Assembly (NCBI RefSeq): GCF_013375555.1
Contig: NZ_JABXWB010000001.1
Span: 1,364,001-1,428,000, forward strand
Length of the DNA: 64,000 bases
Origin: Sphingobium sp. EM0848
GTDB taxonomy: Bacteria > Pseudomonadota > Alphaproteobacteria > Sphingomonadales > Sphingomonadaceae
Direction: 5' to 3'
Part shown: piece by piece, positions 36,800-46,370 of the stretch
How positions within the stretch are numbered: the stretch's first letter is position 1
Layout of the letters: the number at the start of each line of letters is the position of its first letter
Notes under the pieces: model-generated
Databases searched by the model: none
What the model saw: only the letters and a program-made list of their open reading frames with translations
Told to the model about the DNA's origin: nothing
Program-made: the position numbers and the translations under genes

Positions 36800-37972
36800 T
36801 CAGAGCCGTTCGATGATGGTGACGTTGGCCATACCGCCTGCTTCGCACATGGTTTGCAAACCGTAGCGGCCACCCCGGTCGTGGAGAGCGCTGACCAGCG
36901 TCGCCATCAGCTTCGCGCCAGACCCGCCGAGCGGATGACCGAGTGAAATCGCGCCACCGTGGACGTTGAGTTTTGCCGGGTCGGCTCCCAACGCCTGCGC
37001 CCAAGCCAGCGGGACTGGGGCGAAGGCCTCGTTGACTTCATAGAGATCGATGTCGGCGAGCTTCATGCCGGCTCTCGCCAGCGCCTTTTCCGTCGCGGGG
37101 ATCGGGGCTTCGAGCATGATGACGGGATCGTGCCCCAGCACGGTCATCTCATGGATGCGGGCGAGCGGCGTCAGGCCATGAGCCTTGAGCCCGCGTTCAT
37201 TGACCACCAGCAACGCGGCGGCACCGTCGCAAATCTGGCTGGCATTGGCGGCTGAGATCACGCCGCCCTCGGTCAGCAGCTTGACGCTGGCGATCTTTTC
37301 CAGGGTCGCGTCGAAGCGGATGCCTTCGTCGATTGTGTGGAGGACGGTTTCGCCCTCCGGGGTCACGACTTCGAGGGGGATGATTTCGGCGTCGAACTTG
37401 CCTGCCTGCGTGGCGGCGGTGGCGCGGCGGTGGCTTTCAAGCGCATAGGCGTCGAGGACTTCGCGGCTGAGGCCATATTTCTTGGCCAGCATTTCCGCGC
37501 CGCCAAACTGGCTGAAGGGCTGGTTGGGATAGCGCGCTTCGATGCCGGGGCTGCGATAAGTGCCGAAGCCATGTTTGGCGGGCAGCGTCCACGGCAGACC
37601 CATGGGTACGCGGGTCATGCTTTCGACGCCCGCTGCGATCACCACGTCCTGCACGCCGGACATGACGGTGGCGGCGGCGAAGTGCAGCGCCTGTTGCGAG
37701 GAGCCGCATTGGCGGTCGACATGGGTGCCAGGGACGGATTCCGGCAGGCCGCTGGCGAGGACGGCGTTGCGGGCGATGTTCGCGCCCTGCTCGCCACCGG
37801 GGCAGGCGCAGCCCATGATGACATCCTCGACGGCGGCGGGGTCAATCCGCGAGCGTTCGACCAGCCCTGCGAGGACTTTGCCCGCCAGATCGGCGGGGTG
37901 GACGGCGGCAAGGCGACCGCCACGCTTGCCGCCAGCGCTGCGCGCGACGGCCGCGATATAGGCTTCAGCCAT
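36800..37972 (-). CDS. Acetyl-CoA C-acyltransferase (thiolase)
   Basis: 390 residues. AGGAGA lies ahead of the ATG at 37972. Nucleophilic Cys89 in [13 protein letters not shown], the [15 protein letters not shown]-terminal segment with catalytic His, and a second Cys in [10 protein letters not shown]. It cleaves 3-ketoacyl-CoA or condenses acetyl-CoA. It follows npdG by 14 bp on the same strand, so it is the last gene of the tetR-fbiC-npdG-thiolase operon. Confidence 0.9.
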   Translation of the reverse strand: MAEAYIAAVARSAGGKRGGRLAAVHPADLAGKVLAGLVERSRIDPAAVEDVIMGCACPGGEQGANIARNAVLASGLPESVPGTHVDRQCGSSQQALHFAAATVMSGVQDVVIAAGVESMTRVPMGLPWTLPAKHGFGTYRSPGIEARYPNQPFSQFGGAEMLAKKYGLSREVLDAYALESHRRATAATQAGKFDAEIIPLEVVTPEGETVLHTIDEGIRFDATLEKIASVKLLTEGGVISAANASQICDGAAALLVVNERGLKAHGLTPLARIHEMTVLGHDPVIMLEAPIPATEKALARAGMKLADIDLYEVNEAFAPVPLAWAQALGADPAKLNVHGGAISLGHPLGGSGAKLMATLVSALHDRGGRYGLQTMCEAGGMANVTIIERL

Positions 37973-37986
37973 TTATTTTTCTCCTG

Positions 37987-38652
37987 TCAGACGCCGGTGA
38001 TGCGGATTCCGGAGCCGGGGACCTTATATTTGCGGTTGAGGGCGATGAGGACGGAGGTCAGTCCTTCGGCCACCACCGAATTGCACAACGGCCCGGCATT
38101 CCATGCACGCAGGCCAATCTCTTGCGCGAGCGCGACCACCATGTCGGCGGCTTCGCTGTCGTCGGCGCAGACGAGGACATCGCATTCAATCTCCTCATCC
38201 AGCTTGGTGAGGTGATGAGCGCTGATATTCTGGAAGGCGGAAACGACGCGCACCCCCTCGCCCAGCATCTTCTGCACGGCTTCGACGGCTGAGCCGCCTT
38301 CGGGGAGTTGCACGCGGCTGACCTTGGGCGGGACCAGAGGCACCGTCACGTCGATCAGTATCTTGCCCGCCAGCGCGGGTTCGACATCCTTCACCGTCGA
38401 TTGCTGCGCGGCATAGGGCACGGCGAGGACGACGATATCGGCCTGCGCGGCGGCTTCCGGGTTGGCGGCGCCGGTGATGGTGCCGTTGCCCAATATCTCG
38501 TTCATCTGGGCGGCGGCTTCCTGCGCGCGCTCGGCGGTGCGGCTGCCGATGATGACCTTGTGGCCCTTATGCGCCCAGCGGAGCGCGAGGCCGCCGCCTT
38601 CCTTGCCGGTGCCGCCAAGGACGGCGATGCTCGCCAGAGTGTCATTCTGCAT
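37987..38652 (-). CDS. npdG: NADPH-dependent F420 reductase (F420H2:NADP+ oxidoreductase)
   Basis: 221 residues from ATG 38652 with AGGAGA upstream; a TTG at 38658 would add two residues. NADP-binding GGTGKEGGGLALRWA at 13-27 and GSRTAERAQ (2'-phosphate pocket), LAVPYAAQQSTV, and SAFQNISAHHL match the NpdG/Fno family. It moves hydride between NADPH and coenzyme F420. It overlaps the fbiC 3' end by 11 bp and lies in the same operon. The assignment is by motif and by fbiC linkage. Confidence 0.85.
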   Translation of the reverse strand: MQNDTLASIAVLGGTGKEGGGLALRWAHKGHKVIIGSRTAERAQEAAAQMNEILGNGTITGAANPEAAAQADIVVLAVPYAAQQSTVKDVEPALAGKILIDVTVPLVPPKVSRVQLPEGGSAVEAVQKMLGEGVRVVSAFQNISAHHLTKLDEEIECDVLVCADDSEAADMVVALAQEIGLRAWNAGPLCNSVVAEGLTSVLIALNRKYKVPGSGIRITGV

Positions 38653-41035
38653 ATTCAAATCTCTCCTGTTCTTTCCGGCGTTTGCGCGGGGGCGTGAGGA
38701 TCATCGGCGTGAGTTCCTCAGCGGCCATGCCGCGGTCGTGAATGTCCTGCGTCACCGCGCCATAGGCCGTGCTGCGCTGGCGCGGGGTGCGGCTGAGCGA
38801 GCGGATCAGCGCCTCCATCGCGGCGGGCGGCATTTCCTGACCGTGCTGGGTGCCGGCGGCGCGGGAGATGCTCTCGTTCATCAGCGTGCCGCCAAGGTCG
38901 TTGGCGCCCGAAGTGAGGCAGGCCTTCACGCCCTCGGGGCCAAGCTTCACCCAACTGGTCTGGATCGAGCGGATATGCGGGTGCAGCGCGAGCCGGGCGA
39001 CGGCGTGCATCAGGCGGACTTCGCGGAAGGTCGGGCCATGGCGCGCCTCTCCGCGCAGGCCCATGGGCGCTTCCATATGGACGAAGGGCAGCGGCACGAA
39101 CTCGGTGAAACCGCCGGTGCGGCGCTGGAGGTCGCGGATGCGGATCAGGTGGCGCGCCCAATGGCGGGGGGTGTCGACATGGCCGAACATGATGGTGGCG
39201 GTGGTGGTGAAGCCGACCTTATGCGCGGTTTCGACCACCTCCAGCCATTGCTCGGTGTTGAGCTTGTCGGGGCAGATTTGCGCGCGGACTTCTTCGTCGA
39301 GGATTTCCGCCGCCGTGCCGGGAAGCGTGTCGAGGCCGGCGTCCTTCAGGCGGAGGAGGAATTGTTCGACCGTCAGGCCAAGGGTCGCGGCGCCCTGTGA
39401 CACTTCCAGCGGGGAGAAGGCGTGGATGTGCATCTCCGGCACGGCGGCGCGAACCGCTTTGGCGAGATTGATGTAAGTGTCGCCGGTATAATGGGGGTGG
39501 ATGCCGCCTTGCAGGCAGACCTCGGTGCCGCCGCGTTCCCATGCCTCGCGGGTGCGGCGGATGACTTCTTCGAGGTCGAGGTCATAGGGTTTGCCGCGCA
39601 GTTCCTCCGCCTTGTCGCCCTTGGAGAAGGCGCAGAAGCTGCATTTATAGGCGCAGATATTGGTGTAGTTGATGTTGCGGTTGACGACATAGGTGATCTC
39701 GTCACCCATCACCTGTTCGCGCAAGGCGTCGGCGCTGTCGCAAATATGTTCAAGGTCGGTTTCGCGGGCGGAGAAGAGGGTCGTGATCTCCTCCTCTGCC
39801 AGCAGTTCACCCGCCATGGCGCGCTTGACGATGGCGGCGATCTTCGGGTCGACCGGCAGGGTCGAGGGACGCGTGACGCGGGGCTCCAGCGCGATGCCCG
39901 GCGACCATCTGTCCTCGCGGGCGAAGCCCTCCGCATCGGCATGGGCGAGGATGTCGCGCACCATCGCAGCGTCCTGCCAGCGGGCATTATCCTGCGCATA
40001 GGCCGGATAGACCGGCAGGCGCGCAACCAGCATCCTCCCTTCGCCTTCGGTCGCCATGCGCAGGCGCTCGACTTCGGGCCAGGGGGCCTCAGGGTTCACA
40101 TGGTCGGGCGTGACCGGCGAGACGCCGCCCCAATCGTTGATCCCGGCCGACAGCAGGCGCGGGAAGTCAGACGCCGAGAGATTGGGCGGCGCCTGAATGT
40201 TCATCTGCGGCCCCAGGATCAGGCGGGCGGCGGCAATGGTCCAAAGCAGTTCGTCCATGTCCGGCTCAGGCGCATGGGCCATCACCGTGCGCTCCTTGGC
40301 GCGGAAATTCTGGACGATCACCTCCTGAATATGGCCGTAGCGTTCGTGCAGGTCGCGAATGGCTTTAAGCGCTTCGATCCGCTCTGCGCGGGTTTCGCCG
40401 ATGCCGATCAATATGCCGGTGGTGAAGGGAATTTGCAGTTCGCCCGCGAGGCGGATGGTTTCGAGGCGCGCCGCCGGTTCCTTGTCGGGCGAGCGGTAAT
40501 GCGCGCCGCCCTTCTGGCAGAGGCGATCGGACACGGACTCCAGCATCAGGCCTTGGCTCACCGACACGCGGCGAAGCGCGGCCATCTCCTCACGGGTCAT
40601 GACGCCTGCATTGATATGCGGCAGCAGCCCGGTTTCGTCGCGCACCAGCGCGGCCATTTCGGTGAGATAGGAGATGGTCGTGGCATGGCCGAGCCGCGCC
40701 AGTTCTTCACGGGCGGCGGCGAAGCGCAGTTCCGGCTTGTCGCCCAGCGTGAACAGCGCCTCGGTGCAGCCCGCCGCCTGGCCTGCACGGGCGACGGCCA
40801 GCACCTCCTCGCGGGTCATATAGGCGTTCTCGCCCGGACGCGGCGGCTGGGAAAAGGTGCAATAATGGCAGAGATTGCGGCAGAGCTGCGTCAGCGGGAT
40901 GAACACCTTGCGCGACCAGCTCTGAACCCGGCCATGCCCCTCATCACGCAGCCCAGAGGCCGCAAGAAGAAGATCAGGCAAGGGCGCTTCCAAAAACGCA
41001 TTCATCGCCTTTGATCCAAAAAACTCTCCAGCCAT
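38642..41035 (-). CDS. fbiC: 7,8-didemethyl-8-hydroxy-5-deazariboflavin synthase (FbiC, CofG-CofH fusion)
   Basis: 797 residues from ATG 41035 (MAGEFFGSKAMNAF); the frame to 41290 adds a non-homologous leader. Two radical SAM domains in one chain: CofG-like cluster C52-C56-C59 (CRNLCHYC), and CofH-like cluster C461-C465-C468 (CAYKCSFC). It makes the deazaflavin Fo from tyrosine and a flavin precursor, the first step of coenzyme F420. Domain order with CofG first is as in actinobacterial FbiC. No cofC, cofD or cofE lies in the window. Lies 52 bp after tetR; overlaps npdG. Confidence 0.95.
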   Translation of the reverse strand: MAGEFFGSKAMNAFLEAPLPDLLLAASGLRDEGHGRVQSWSRKVFIPLTQLCRNLCHYCTFSQPPRPGENAYMTREEVLAVARAGQAAGCTEALFTLGDKPELRFAAAREELARLGHATTISYLTEMAALVRDETGLLPHINAGVMTREEMAALRRVSVSQGLMLESVSDRLCQKGGAHYRSPDKEPAARLETIRLAGELQIPFTTGILIGIGETRAERIEALKAIRDLHERYGHIQEVIVQNFRAKERTVMAHAPEPDMDELLWTIAAARLILGPQMNIQAPPNLSASDFPRLLSAGINDWGGVSPVTPDHVNPEAPWPEVERLRMATEGEGRMLVARLPVYPAYAQDNARWQDAAMVRDILAHADAEGFAREDRWSPGIALEPRVTRPSTLPVDPKIAAIVKRAMAGELLAEEEITTLFSARETDLEHICDSADALREQVMGDEITYVVNRNINYTNICAYKCSFCAFSKGDKAEELRGKPYDLDLEEVIRRTREAWERGGTEVCLQGGIHPHYTGDTYINLAKAVRAAVPEMHIHAFSPLEVSQGAATLGLTVEQFLLRLKDAGLDTLPGTAAEILDEEVRAQICPDKLNTEQWLEVVETAHKVGFTTTATIMFGHVDTPRHWARHLIRIRDLQRRTGGFTEFVPLPFVHMEAPMGLRGEARHGPTFREVRLMHAVARLALHPHIRSIQTSWVKLGPEGVKACLTSGANDLGGTLMNESISRAAGTQHGQEMPPAAMEALIRSLSRTPRQRSTAYGAVTQDIHDRGMAAEELTPMILTPPRKRRKEQERFEYAE

Positions 41036-41087
41036 TCGTAGAATCCTATCCCATCTTCTTCTTTTTTGGCGGCAACGGGCTTTAACT

Positions 41088-41807
41088 TCAACCCACCGGG
41101 CCGGGGCGTTCAAGCCCAAAACCCTCTTTCCTGGGAATATCAGCCAACATTTCCAGCGGCAGGTCAATCGGCGCAGCCAGCAAGGCGACGAGCGATTGGG
41201 CGAAATGCTCCAGGCTCGCATCATTGCCCCACATGGGATGGTCGCGACTATGATCCACAAGGGCACGTTGCCGCGCGGACAGGACGGCACTGATATAAGC
41301 CCCCATGAACACGAAACGCTGATTTTGAATGGCCGCCGGCAGATGCGGCATCAACTTGCGCAAATGGTCGAGGCACCGGCCATAGGCGCTGTTCCATGCG
41401 GGATCGATGGCATCCAGCATCATGTCCCTGTGGGTCATGGCGAAGATGACGATGAACTGCACATAATGTTCATCCGGCAAGGCAATGACTGGGCGGATCA
41501 GGACATCGACGACCTCGCGGATCGTGCGCGGACCGCCCTGCCCCTCCAGCGAATCGAGCGCGGCATTGCGCTCCCGGTCCAGCGCTACCGCTCCGTCCAT
41601 AACGATGGCGCGGACCAGCGCTTCCTTGGACCCGAAATAATAGCCGACCGCGCCGTGATTTTTCTGGCCCGCCGCCGCCGCGATTTCTCGCACGGTCACG
41701 CCATCGACGCCCCGTTCCGCGAACAGGCGCAGGGCGACTTTCTTCAATTGCTCTGCAGCCGTGCTGCGAGCCACTTCATCGGCCTTGGCGAGTTGAAGTC
41801 TGACCAT
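41088..41807 (-). CDS. TetR family transcriptional regulator (TetR-1)
   Basis: 239 residues from ATG 41807 (MVRLQLAKADE). The frame to 41849 would overlap a palindrome that looks like its operator, so the shorter start is preferred. N-terminal helix-turn-helix (LRLFAERGVDGVTVREIAAAAG, GAVGYYFGSKEALVRAIV). It heads the leftward F420 operon and is divergent from the kinase-led operon, so it probably controls both. The ligand, perhaps a CoA ester, is unknown. Confidence 0.88.
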   Translation of the reverse strand: MVRLQLAKADEVARSTAAEQLKKVALRLFAERGVDGVTVREIAAAAGQKNHGAVGYYFGSKEALVRAIVMDGAVALDRERNAALDSLEGQGGPRTIREVVDVLIRPVIALPDEHYVQFIVIFAMTHRDMMLDAIDPAWNSAYGRCLDHLRKLMPHLPAAIQNQRFVFMGAYISAVLSARQRALVDHSRDHPMWGNDASLEHFAQSLVALLAAPIDLPLEMLADIPRKEGFGLERPGPVG

Positions 41808-41839
41808 GTGTGCATTTTTCTCATTGCCAAGCGGGTTCG

Positions 41840-41860
41840 TCAAGTGCATTATCCACTTGA
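41840..41860. promoter_or_regulatory. Candidate TetR-1 operator
   Basis: TCAAGTG-N7-CACTTGA is a perfect 7-bp inverted repeat between tetR-1 and the kinase gene, positioned to cover a promoter in both directions. An extra AAGTGG lies near 41902. Confidence 0.6.
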
Positions 41861-41904
41861 TCTAATCAACGATCCAACAGTCGAAAAAAGTGAGGGATGT
41901 CTAA

Positions 41905-42927
41905 GTGGAATCAGCGGTCGACATCGAGTCGCTGGCGGCGTGGATGACGGATCAGGGGCTTGGCTCCGGTCCGCTGACCAACGTGACGCCGCTTGCGGGA
42001 GGGACGCAGAATATCCTGCTGCGCTTCAGCCGTGACGGGCGCGATTATGTGTTCCGGCGTCCGCCTGCGCACCCCCGCCCGAACAGCAATGAGACGATGC
42101 GGCGGGAGGCTCGCGTGCTGCGTGCGCTGGCCGGGACGGCGGTGCCGCATCCGGCGCTGATCGCCGATTGTGGCGACGAGAGCGTGCTGGGCGTCGCCTT
42201 CTATCTGATGGAGCCGGTGAATGGCTTCAATCCGGTCGGGCAGTTGCCGGAACCGCATGCCAGTTCGTCGGATATGCGCCATGTCATGGGATTGGCGCTG
42301 GTGGACGGGATCGCGGCCTTGGGGGCACTGGATCATGAAGCGTTGGGCTTGGCCGATTTCGGCAAGCCGGAGAATTTTCTGGGGCGGCAGGTGGATCGCT
42401 GGCGCTCGCAACTGGCTGGCTATGCCGAATTTGATGGTTGGACGGGACCAGAGGTGCTGCCTTCGGTTGCGGCGGTCGGGGACTGGCTGGAGCGGCATCG
42501 ACCAGAGCGGTTCAAACCCGGCATCATGCATGGCGACTATCATCTCGCCAATGTGATGTATCGGCCGGATGGACCGGAGCTGGCGGCGATCATCGACTGG
42601 GAACTGGCGACGATTGGCGATCCGCTGCTGGACCTTGGCTGGGTACTCGCGACTTGGCCGGATGGAAAATCGGAAAGTACCGTATCGGTTACGCCGTGGG
42701 AGGGATTTCCGACCGCTGGTGAGTTGGTGACGCGCTATGCGGAAGGGTCGGCGCGCGATCTGTCGGCGGTTGACTGGTATCATGTGCTGGCCTGCTACAA
42801 GCTCGGCATCCTGCTGGAGGGCACTTACGCCCGCGCCTGCGCCGGGAAGGCGCCGCGCGAGACCGGCGACAAACTCCACGGCCGGGCCATTCATCTTTTC
42901 GAGCGCGCCGAAGCGCTGATCCGCTGA
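41905..42927 (+). CDS. APH-fold phosphotransferase, acyl-CoA dehydrogenase-associated (LvaA/ACAD11 kinase-like)
   Basis: 340 residues from a GTG. Aminoglycoside-phosphotransferase fold with an intact catalytic loop HGDYHLAN (H209, D211, N216) and metal-binding Asp231 in IIDWELATIGDP, plus LGWVLATW. Proteins of this type next to acyl-CoA dehydrogenases include LvaA and the N-terminal domains of ACAD10/11, known to phosphorylate the hydroxyl of 4-hydroxyacyl-CoA. First gene of the rightward operon, 22 bp before the SDR gene. The substrate is inferred. Confidence 0.85.
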   Translation: MESAVDIESLAAWMTDQGLGSGPLTNVTPLAGGTQNILLRFSRDGRDYVFRRPPAHPRPNSNETMRREARVLRALAGTAVPHPALIADCGDESVLGVAFYLMEPVNGFNPVGQLPEPHASSSDMRHVMGLALVDGIAALGALDHEALGLADFGKPENFLGRQVDRWRSQLAGYAEFDGWTGPEVLPSVAAVGDWLERHRPERFKPGIMHGDYHLANVMYRPDGPELAAIIDWELATIGDPLLDLGWVLATWPDGKSESTVSVTPWEGFPTAGELVTRYAEGSARDLSAVDWYHVLACYKLGILLEGTYARACAGKAPRETGDKLHGRAIHLFERAEALIR

Positions 42928-42949
42928 CAAATATGAGAGGGAATTTCCT

Positions 42950-43690
42950 TTGACCAACGAACTCGACTTCACCGGAAAGACGGTGCTGGTGGTCGGCGGA
43001 TCGAGCGGCATCGGCAACGGCATGGCCCAAGCCTTCCGCCAGCGCGGCGCGCAGGTCCATGTCTGGGGCACGCGAGCCAGCGCGGCGGATTATGCGGGCG
43101 AGGAAGGCTCCGATTTGGAAGGCGTCGGCTATACTCAGGTCGATGTCAGCGATGCGGCGGCGATCGCGGCGGCGCCGGTGCCTTTCGACAGGCTCGACGT
43201 GCTGATCCATTCGCAGGGGGCGGTGCTCTACCGGCGGCAGGAGTTTGAGGCCGAGGGCTGGAACAAGGTGATGGCGGTCAATCTCGACTCCATCCTTCAT
43301 ATTTCCAACCTGTGCCGGGAAGCGCTCGCCGCCGCCAAGGGATCGATCATCGTCGTCAGTTCCATCGGCGCGTTCAAGGCGACCTTCGGCAATCCCGCCT
43401 ATGCGGCGTCCAAGGCGGGCGCGGTCAATCTGGTGCGGGCGCTGGCGATTGCCTGGGCGGGCGACGGCATCCGCGTCAACGGTATCGCGCCCAGTCTGGT
43501 CGACACCAAGATGACCAAGGTGACGATGGACAATGACGAGCGACGGAACCGTGCGCTGGCGAAGATTCCGTTGGGGCGCTTCGGATCGGTCGAGGAAATG
43601 GCGGGCGTGGCGCTGTTCCTCGCTTCTCCCCTCTCCGGTTATATTTGCGGGCAGACTCTGGTCGTCGATGGCGGCCTCACGCTCACCTGA
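42950..43690 (+). CDS. Short-chain dehydrogenase/reductase
   Basis: 246 residues from a TTG (GAGAGGG ribosome site 7 nt upstream). Cofactor loop [11 protein letters not shown] at 16-26, catalytic Ser138, Tyr151 and Lys155 in YAASK. NAD(P)-linked interconversion of a ketone and an alcohol, perhaps 4-oxo/4-hydroxy acyl in this setting. Placed between the kinase and the acyl-CoA dehydrogenase. Confidence 0.9.
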   Translation: MTNELDFTGKTVLVVGGSSGIGNGMAQAFRQRGAQVHVWGTRASAADYAGEEGSDLEGVGYTQVDVSDAAAIAAAPVPFDRLDVLIHSQGAVLYRRQEFEAEGWNKVMAVNLDSILHISNLCREALAAAKGSIIVVSSIGAFKATFGNPAYAASKAGAVNLVRALAIAWAGDGIRVNGIAPSLVDTKMTKVTMDNDERRNRALAKIPLGRFGSVEEMAGVALFLASPLSGYICGQTLVVDGGLTLT

Positions 43691-43713
43691 ATTTTTCCAA
43701 GAAGGATCATCCC

Positions 43714-44940
43714 ATGGACTTCGAATATTCCGACAAGGTGAAGGCGCTGAGGGCGCAGCTCATCGATTTCATGGACGCGCATGTCTATCCGATCGAGAAG
43801 GAGCGTGACCATTTCCACCATGATCCGGCGAACCTGTGGAAGCGCTGGCCGGGAACGGAAGAGATCAAGGCCAAGGCGAAGGAAGCCGGTCTGTGGAACC
43901 TGTTCCTGCCGCATGAATATGGCGAATGGAGTCCAGGTTTAACCAATCTGGAATATGCGCCGCTGGCCGAGATCATGGGCCGCGTGATCGGGTCGTCGGA
44001 ATATTTCAACTGCTCCGCGCCGGATACGGGCAATATGGAAGTGCTGGCCCGCTATGGCACGCCGGAACAGCAGGAGAAGTGGCTGAAGCCGCTGCTCGAT
44101 GGCACGATCCGTTCCTCCTATGTGATGACGGAGCCGGAGGTCGCCTCCTCGGACGCGACCAATGTTTCCACCACCATCATCGCGGATGGTGATGATTATG
44201 TGATCAATGGCCGGAAATGGTGGATTTCGGGCGCGCTCGATCCCAATACGAAGCTGTTCATCCTGCTTGGCAAGACGCCCAATGACGGGCCGCGTCACCA
44301 GCAGCATTCGCAGATCCTCATCCCCGCCGGTACGCCCGGCATCGAGATCATCCGACCGCTCGATGTGCTGAACGCGGTGCATTCGCCCGGCGGCCATGCC
44401 GAGATGCTGTTCAAGGATGTGCGCGTGCCCAAGGCGAACCTCATTCTTGGCGAAGGGCGCGGGTTCGAGATCGCGCAGGGTCGCCTTGGGCCGGGTCGCA
44501 TCCATCACTGCATGCGGCTCATCGGGCAGGCGCAGCGGGCGCTGGAATATATGGCGCGGCGGGTGAACAACCGGGTCGCCTTCGGCCGCAAGCTCGCGGA
44601 TCAGGGGAGCATTCGGCAGGACATCGCCCTCTCCTTCTGCGAGATCGAGCAGGCGCGGTTGCTGACGCTGAAGGCCGCCGATGCGATGGACCGCTATGGC
44701 AACAAGGTCGCCAAGGACCTGATCGCCGCCATCAAGATCGTCGCTCCGCGCATGACCCAGACGGTCGCGGATCGCGCCATGCAGGTGTTTGGCGGCATCG
44801 GCATTTCGAGCGATTTCCCGCCTGCCGCCGCCTTCATGAACGCGCGTTACCTGCGCTTCGCTGATGGGCCGGACGAGGTACATATGGCGCAGCTTGGCAA
44901 GCTCAAGATCGCTGAACTCAACGAACTGCCGGTGCGGTAA
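43714..44940 (+). CDS. Acyl-CoA dehydrogenase family protein (ACAD10/11-like)
   Basis: 408 residues from ATG 43714 with AAGGA 6 nt ahead; the longer open frame from 43645 is the end of the SDR region. FAD enzyme: [54 protein letters not shown] and [10 protein letters not shown] close the active site. The alignment with the kinase two genes before suggests a phosphoryl-acyl-CoA lyase/isomerase role rather than simple dehydrogenation. Confidence 0.87.
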   Translation: MDFEYSDKVKALRAQLIDFMDAHVYPIEKERDHFHHDPANLWKRWPGTEEIKAKAKEAGLWNLFLPHEYGEWSPGLTNLEYAPLAEIMGRVIGSSEYFNCSAPDTGNMEVLARYGTPEQQEKWLKPLLDGTIRSSYVMTEPEVASSDATNVSTTIIADGDDYVINGRKWWISGALDPNTKLFILLGKTPNDGPRHQQHSQILIPAGTPGIEIIRPLDVLNAVHSPGGHAEMLFKDVRVPKANLILGEGRGFEIAQGRLGPGRIHHCMRLIGQAQRALEYMARRVNNRVAFGRKLADQGSIRQDIALSFCEIEQARLLTLKAADAMDRYGNKVAKDLIAAIKIVAPRMTQTVADRAMQVFGGIGISSDFPPAAAFMNARYLRFADGPDEVHMAQLGKLKIAELNELPVR

Positions 44941-44946
44941 GCCGGA

Positions 44947-45022
44947 GCATCCAGCGCAAAAGTGGGAACCGGTTTTGCGCGAACCGGGATGCGGCAACGA
45001 AGACGAGAGCGCATCGCGCTCT
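44947..45022. repeat. Foldback intergenic repeat unit
   Basis: GCGCAAAA/TTTTGCGC (44954-44961 and 44973-44980) enclosed by GCATCC/GGATGC (44947-44952 and 44987-44992), then AGAGCGC-ATC-GCGCTCT (45006-45022). The sequence GCGCAAAAGTGGGAACCGG is like a repetitive extragenic palindrome found in many Alphaproteobacteria. It occupies the only large gap inside the rightward operon. Confidence 0.7.
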
Positions 45023-45041
45023 AACCGGAAAGGCGAGGATC

Positions 45042-46370
45042 ATGCTGATGAGTACGCAGAACCAGACCGACCAAGCCAGTCGATTGGGAACAAGCTGGTG
45101 GATGGTGGCGGTTCTGTTCGGGCTATATGTGCTGAGCTGGGTCGACCGGCTAATCGTGTCGATGCTGGTGACGCCGATCAAGGCGCATCTGCTGCTGTCC
45201 GATGTGCAGATCAGCATGATCACTTCGACCAGCTTTGCGATCTTCTATGCGATTTTCGGGCTGCCGCTCGGCTGGGCTGCGGATCGTTTTTCGCGGCGCT
45301 GGATCATCTTTGGCGGCGTGGTGATCTGGGGGATTGCGACCACGGCTTGCGGGTTCGCGCAGACCTATAAGGCTTTGCTGATCGGGCGGATTTTCGTGGG
45401 CGTGGGCGAGGCCGCGCTGCTGCCTGCCGCCTATTCGCTGATTGCCGATGCCTTCCCGCCGCATCTGCTGACGCGGGCGACCTCGACCTTTCAGATGGCG
45501 GGCAAGGTGGGGTCGGCGACCGCCTTTGCCTTGGGGGGCGTCGCCATTGCCTTTGCGGCGGCGCATACCGGCATCCACATTCCCTTTCATGGCCCGGCCC
45601 AGCCGTGGCAGCTCGTCATGATGATGGTCGGCCTGCCGGGGATCATCTTCGCGCTGCTGCTGTTCACCTTTCCTGATCCGGGCCGCAAGAAGCTGCCGGG
45701 CGCGGCCTCCGTCGCCGCTTCGGGGGAAATCCGGGCCTTCGTTTCACGCAACTGGAAGCTGCTGGCGCTGATGCTATTGGGCACCTCCTGCCTTGCCATG
45801 TGCGGCTATTCGATGACCAACTGGGTGCCCGCCTATATCGAGCGGCATTTCGGCTGGAAACCAGTGCAATATGGGCTGGCGCTCAGCATGATGAACATTG
45901 TGTCGGCCGTGTCGCTGGTGGTGAATGGCTGGATCGTCGACCGTCTGTTCGCGGGCGGCATGAAGGACGCGCATCTGCGCTTCTATGGCTGGCTGATCCT
46001 GGGGTTCCTGCCGGTCGTCGGCTATATGTTCTTCGCCACCAACGTCTATGTGTTCCTCGCCTGCTATTGCGTGGCGCAGTTCATCACCGTGCCGTTCATG
46101 GTCTATGTGTCGTCGGTCATGGGGCTGATCGCTCCCGCCACGATCCGGGCGCGGATGCTGGCATTCTTCCTGTTCGTCTTCACCATTCTCGGCCTCGGCG
46201 CGGGGCCAGCGATCGTCGCGGCGCTGACCGAATATGTGTTCCATGACGAGGGCGCGCTGGGGCAGTCGCTCGCCGTCGTGGTGACGGTCTGTTCGGTGAT
46301 CGCCTTGATCTCCTTCCGCATGGCGCTGCGCTATCTGGCGCCCGCCATTGCTTCCCGAAAGGACGTTTGA
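45042..46370 (+). CDS. MFS transporter
   Basis: 442 residues, about 12 membrane helices (first at WMVAVLFGLYVLSWVDRLIVS). GLPLGWAADRFSRR carries the MFS loop 2-3 motif. Of spinster/4-hydroxybenzoate-carrier general type; likely imports the growth substrate or a product acid. The ATG at 45042 follows a GGATC (weak) site; a second ATG is at 45048. One-nt overlap (TGATG) with the ligase gene. Confidence 0.87.
   Translation: MLMSTQNQTDQASRLGTSWWMVAVLFGLYVLSWVDRLIVSMLVTPIKAHLLLSDVQISMITSTSFAIFYAIFGLPLGWAADRFSRRWIIFGGVVIWGIATTACGFAQTYKALLIGRIFVGVGEAALLPAAYSLIADAFPPHLLTRATSTFQMAGKVGSATAFALGGVAIAFAAAHTGIHIPFHGPAQPWQLVMMMVGLPGIIFALLLFTFPDPGRKKLPGAASVAASGEIRAFVSRNWKLLALMLLGTSCLAMCGYSMTNWVPAYIERHFGWKPVQYGLALSMMNIVSAVSLVVNGWIVDRLFAGGMKDAHLRFYGWLILGFLPVVGYMFFATNVYVFLACYCVAQFITVPFMVYVSSVMGLIAPATIRARMLAFFLFVFTILGLGAGPAIVAALTEYVFHDEGALGQSLAVVVTVCSVIALISFRMALRYLAPAIASRKDV

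Noticed and set aside
39422-41014. A 530-codon plus-strand open frame
   Set aside because: Antisense to fbiC; the radical SAM protein on the minus strand is certain.
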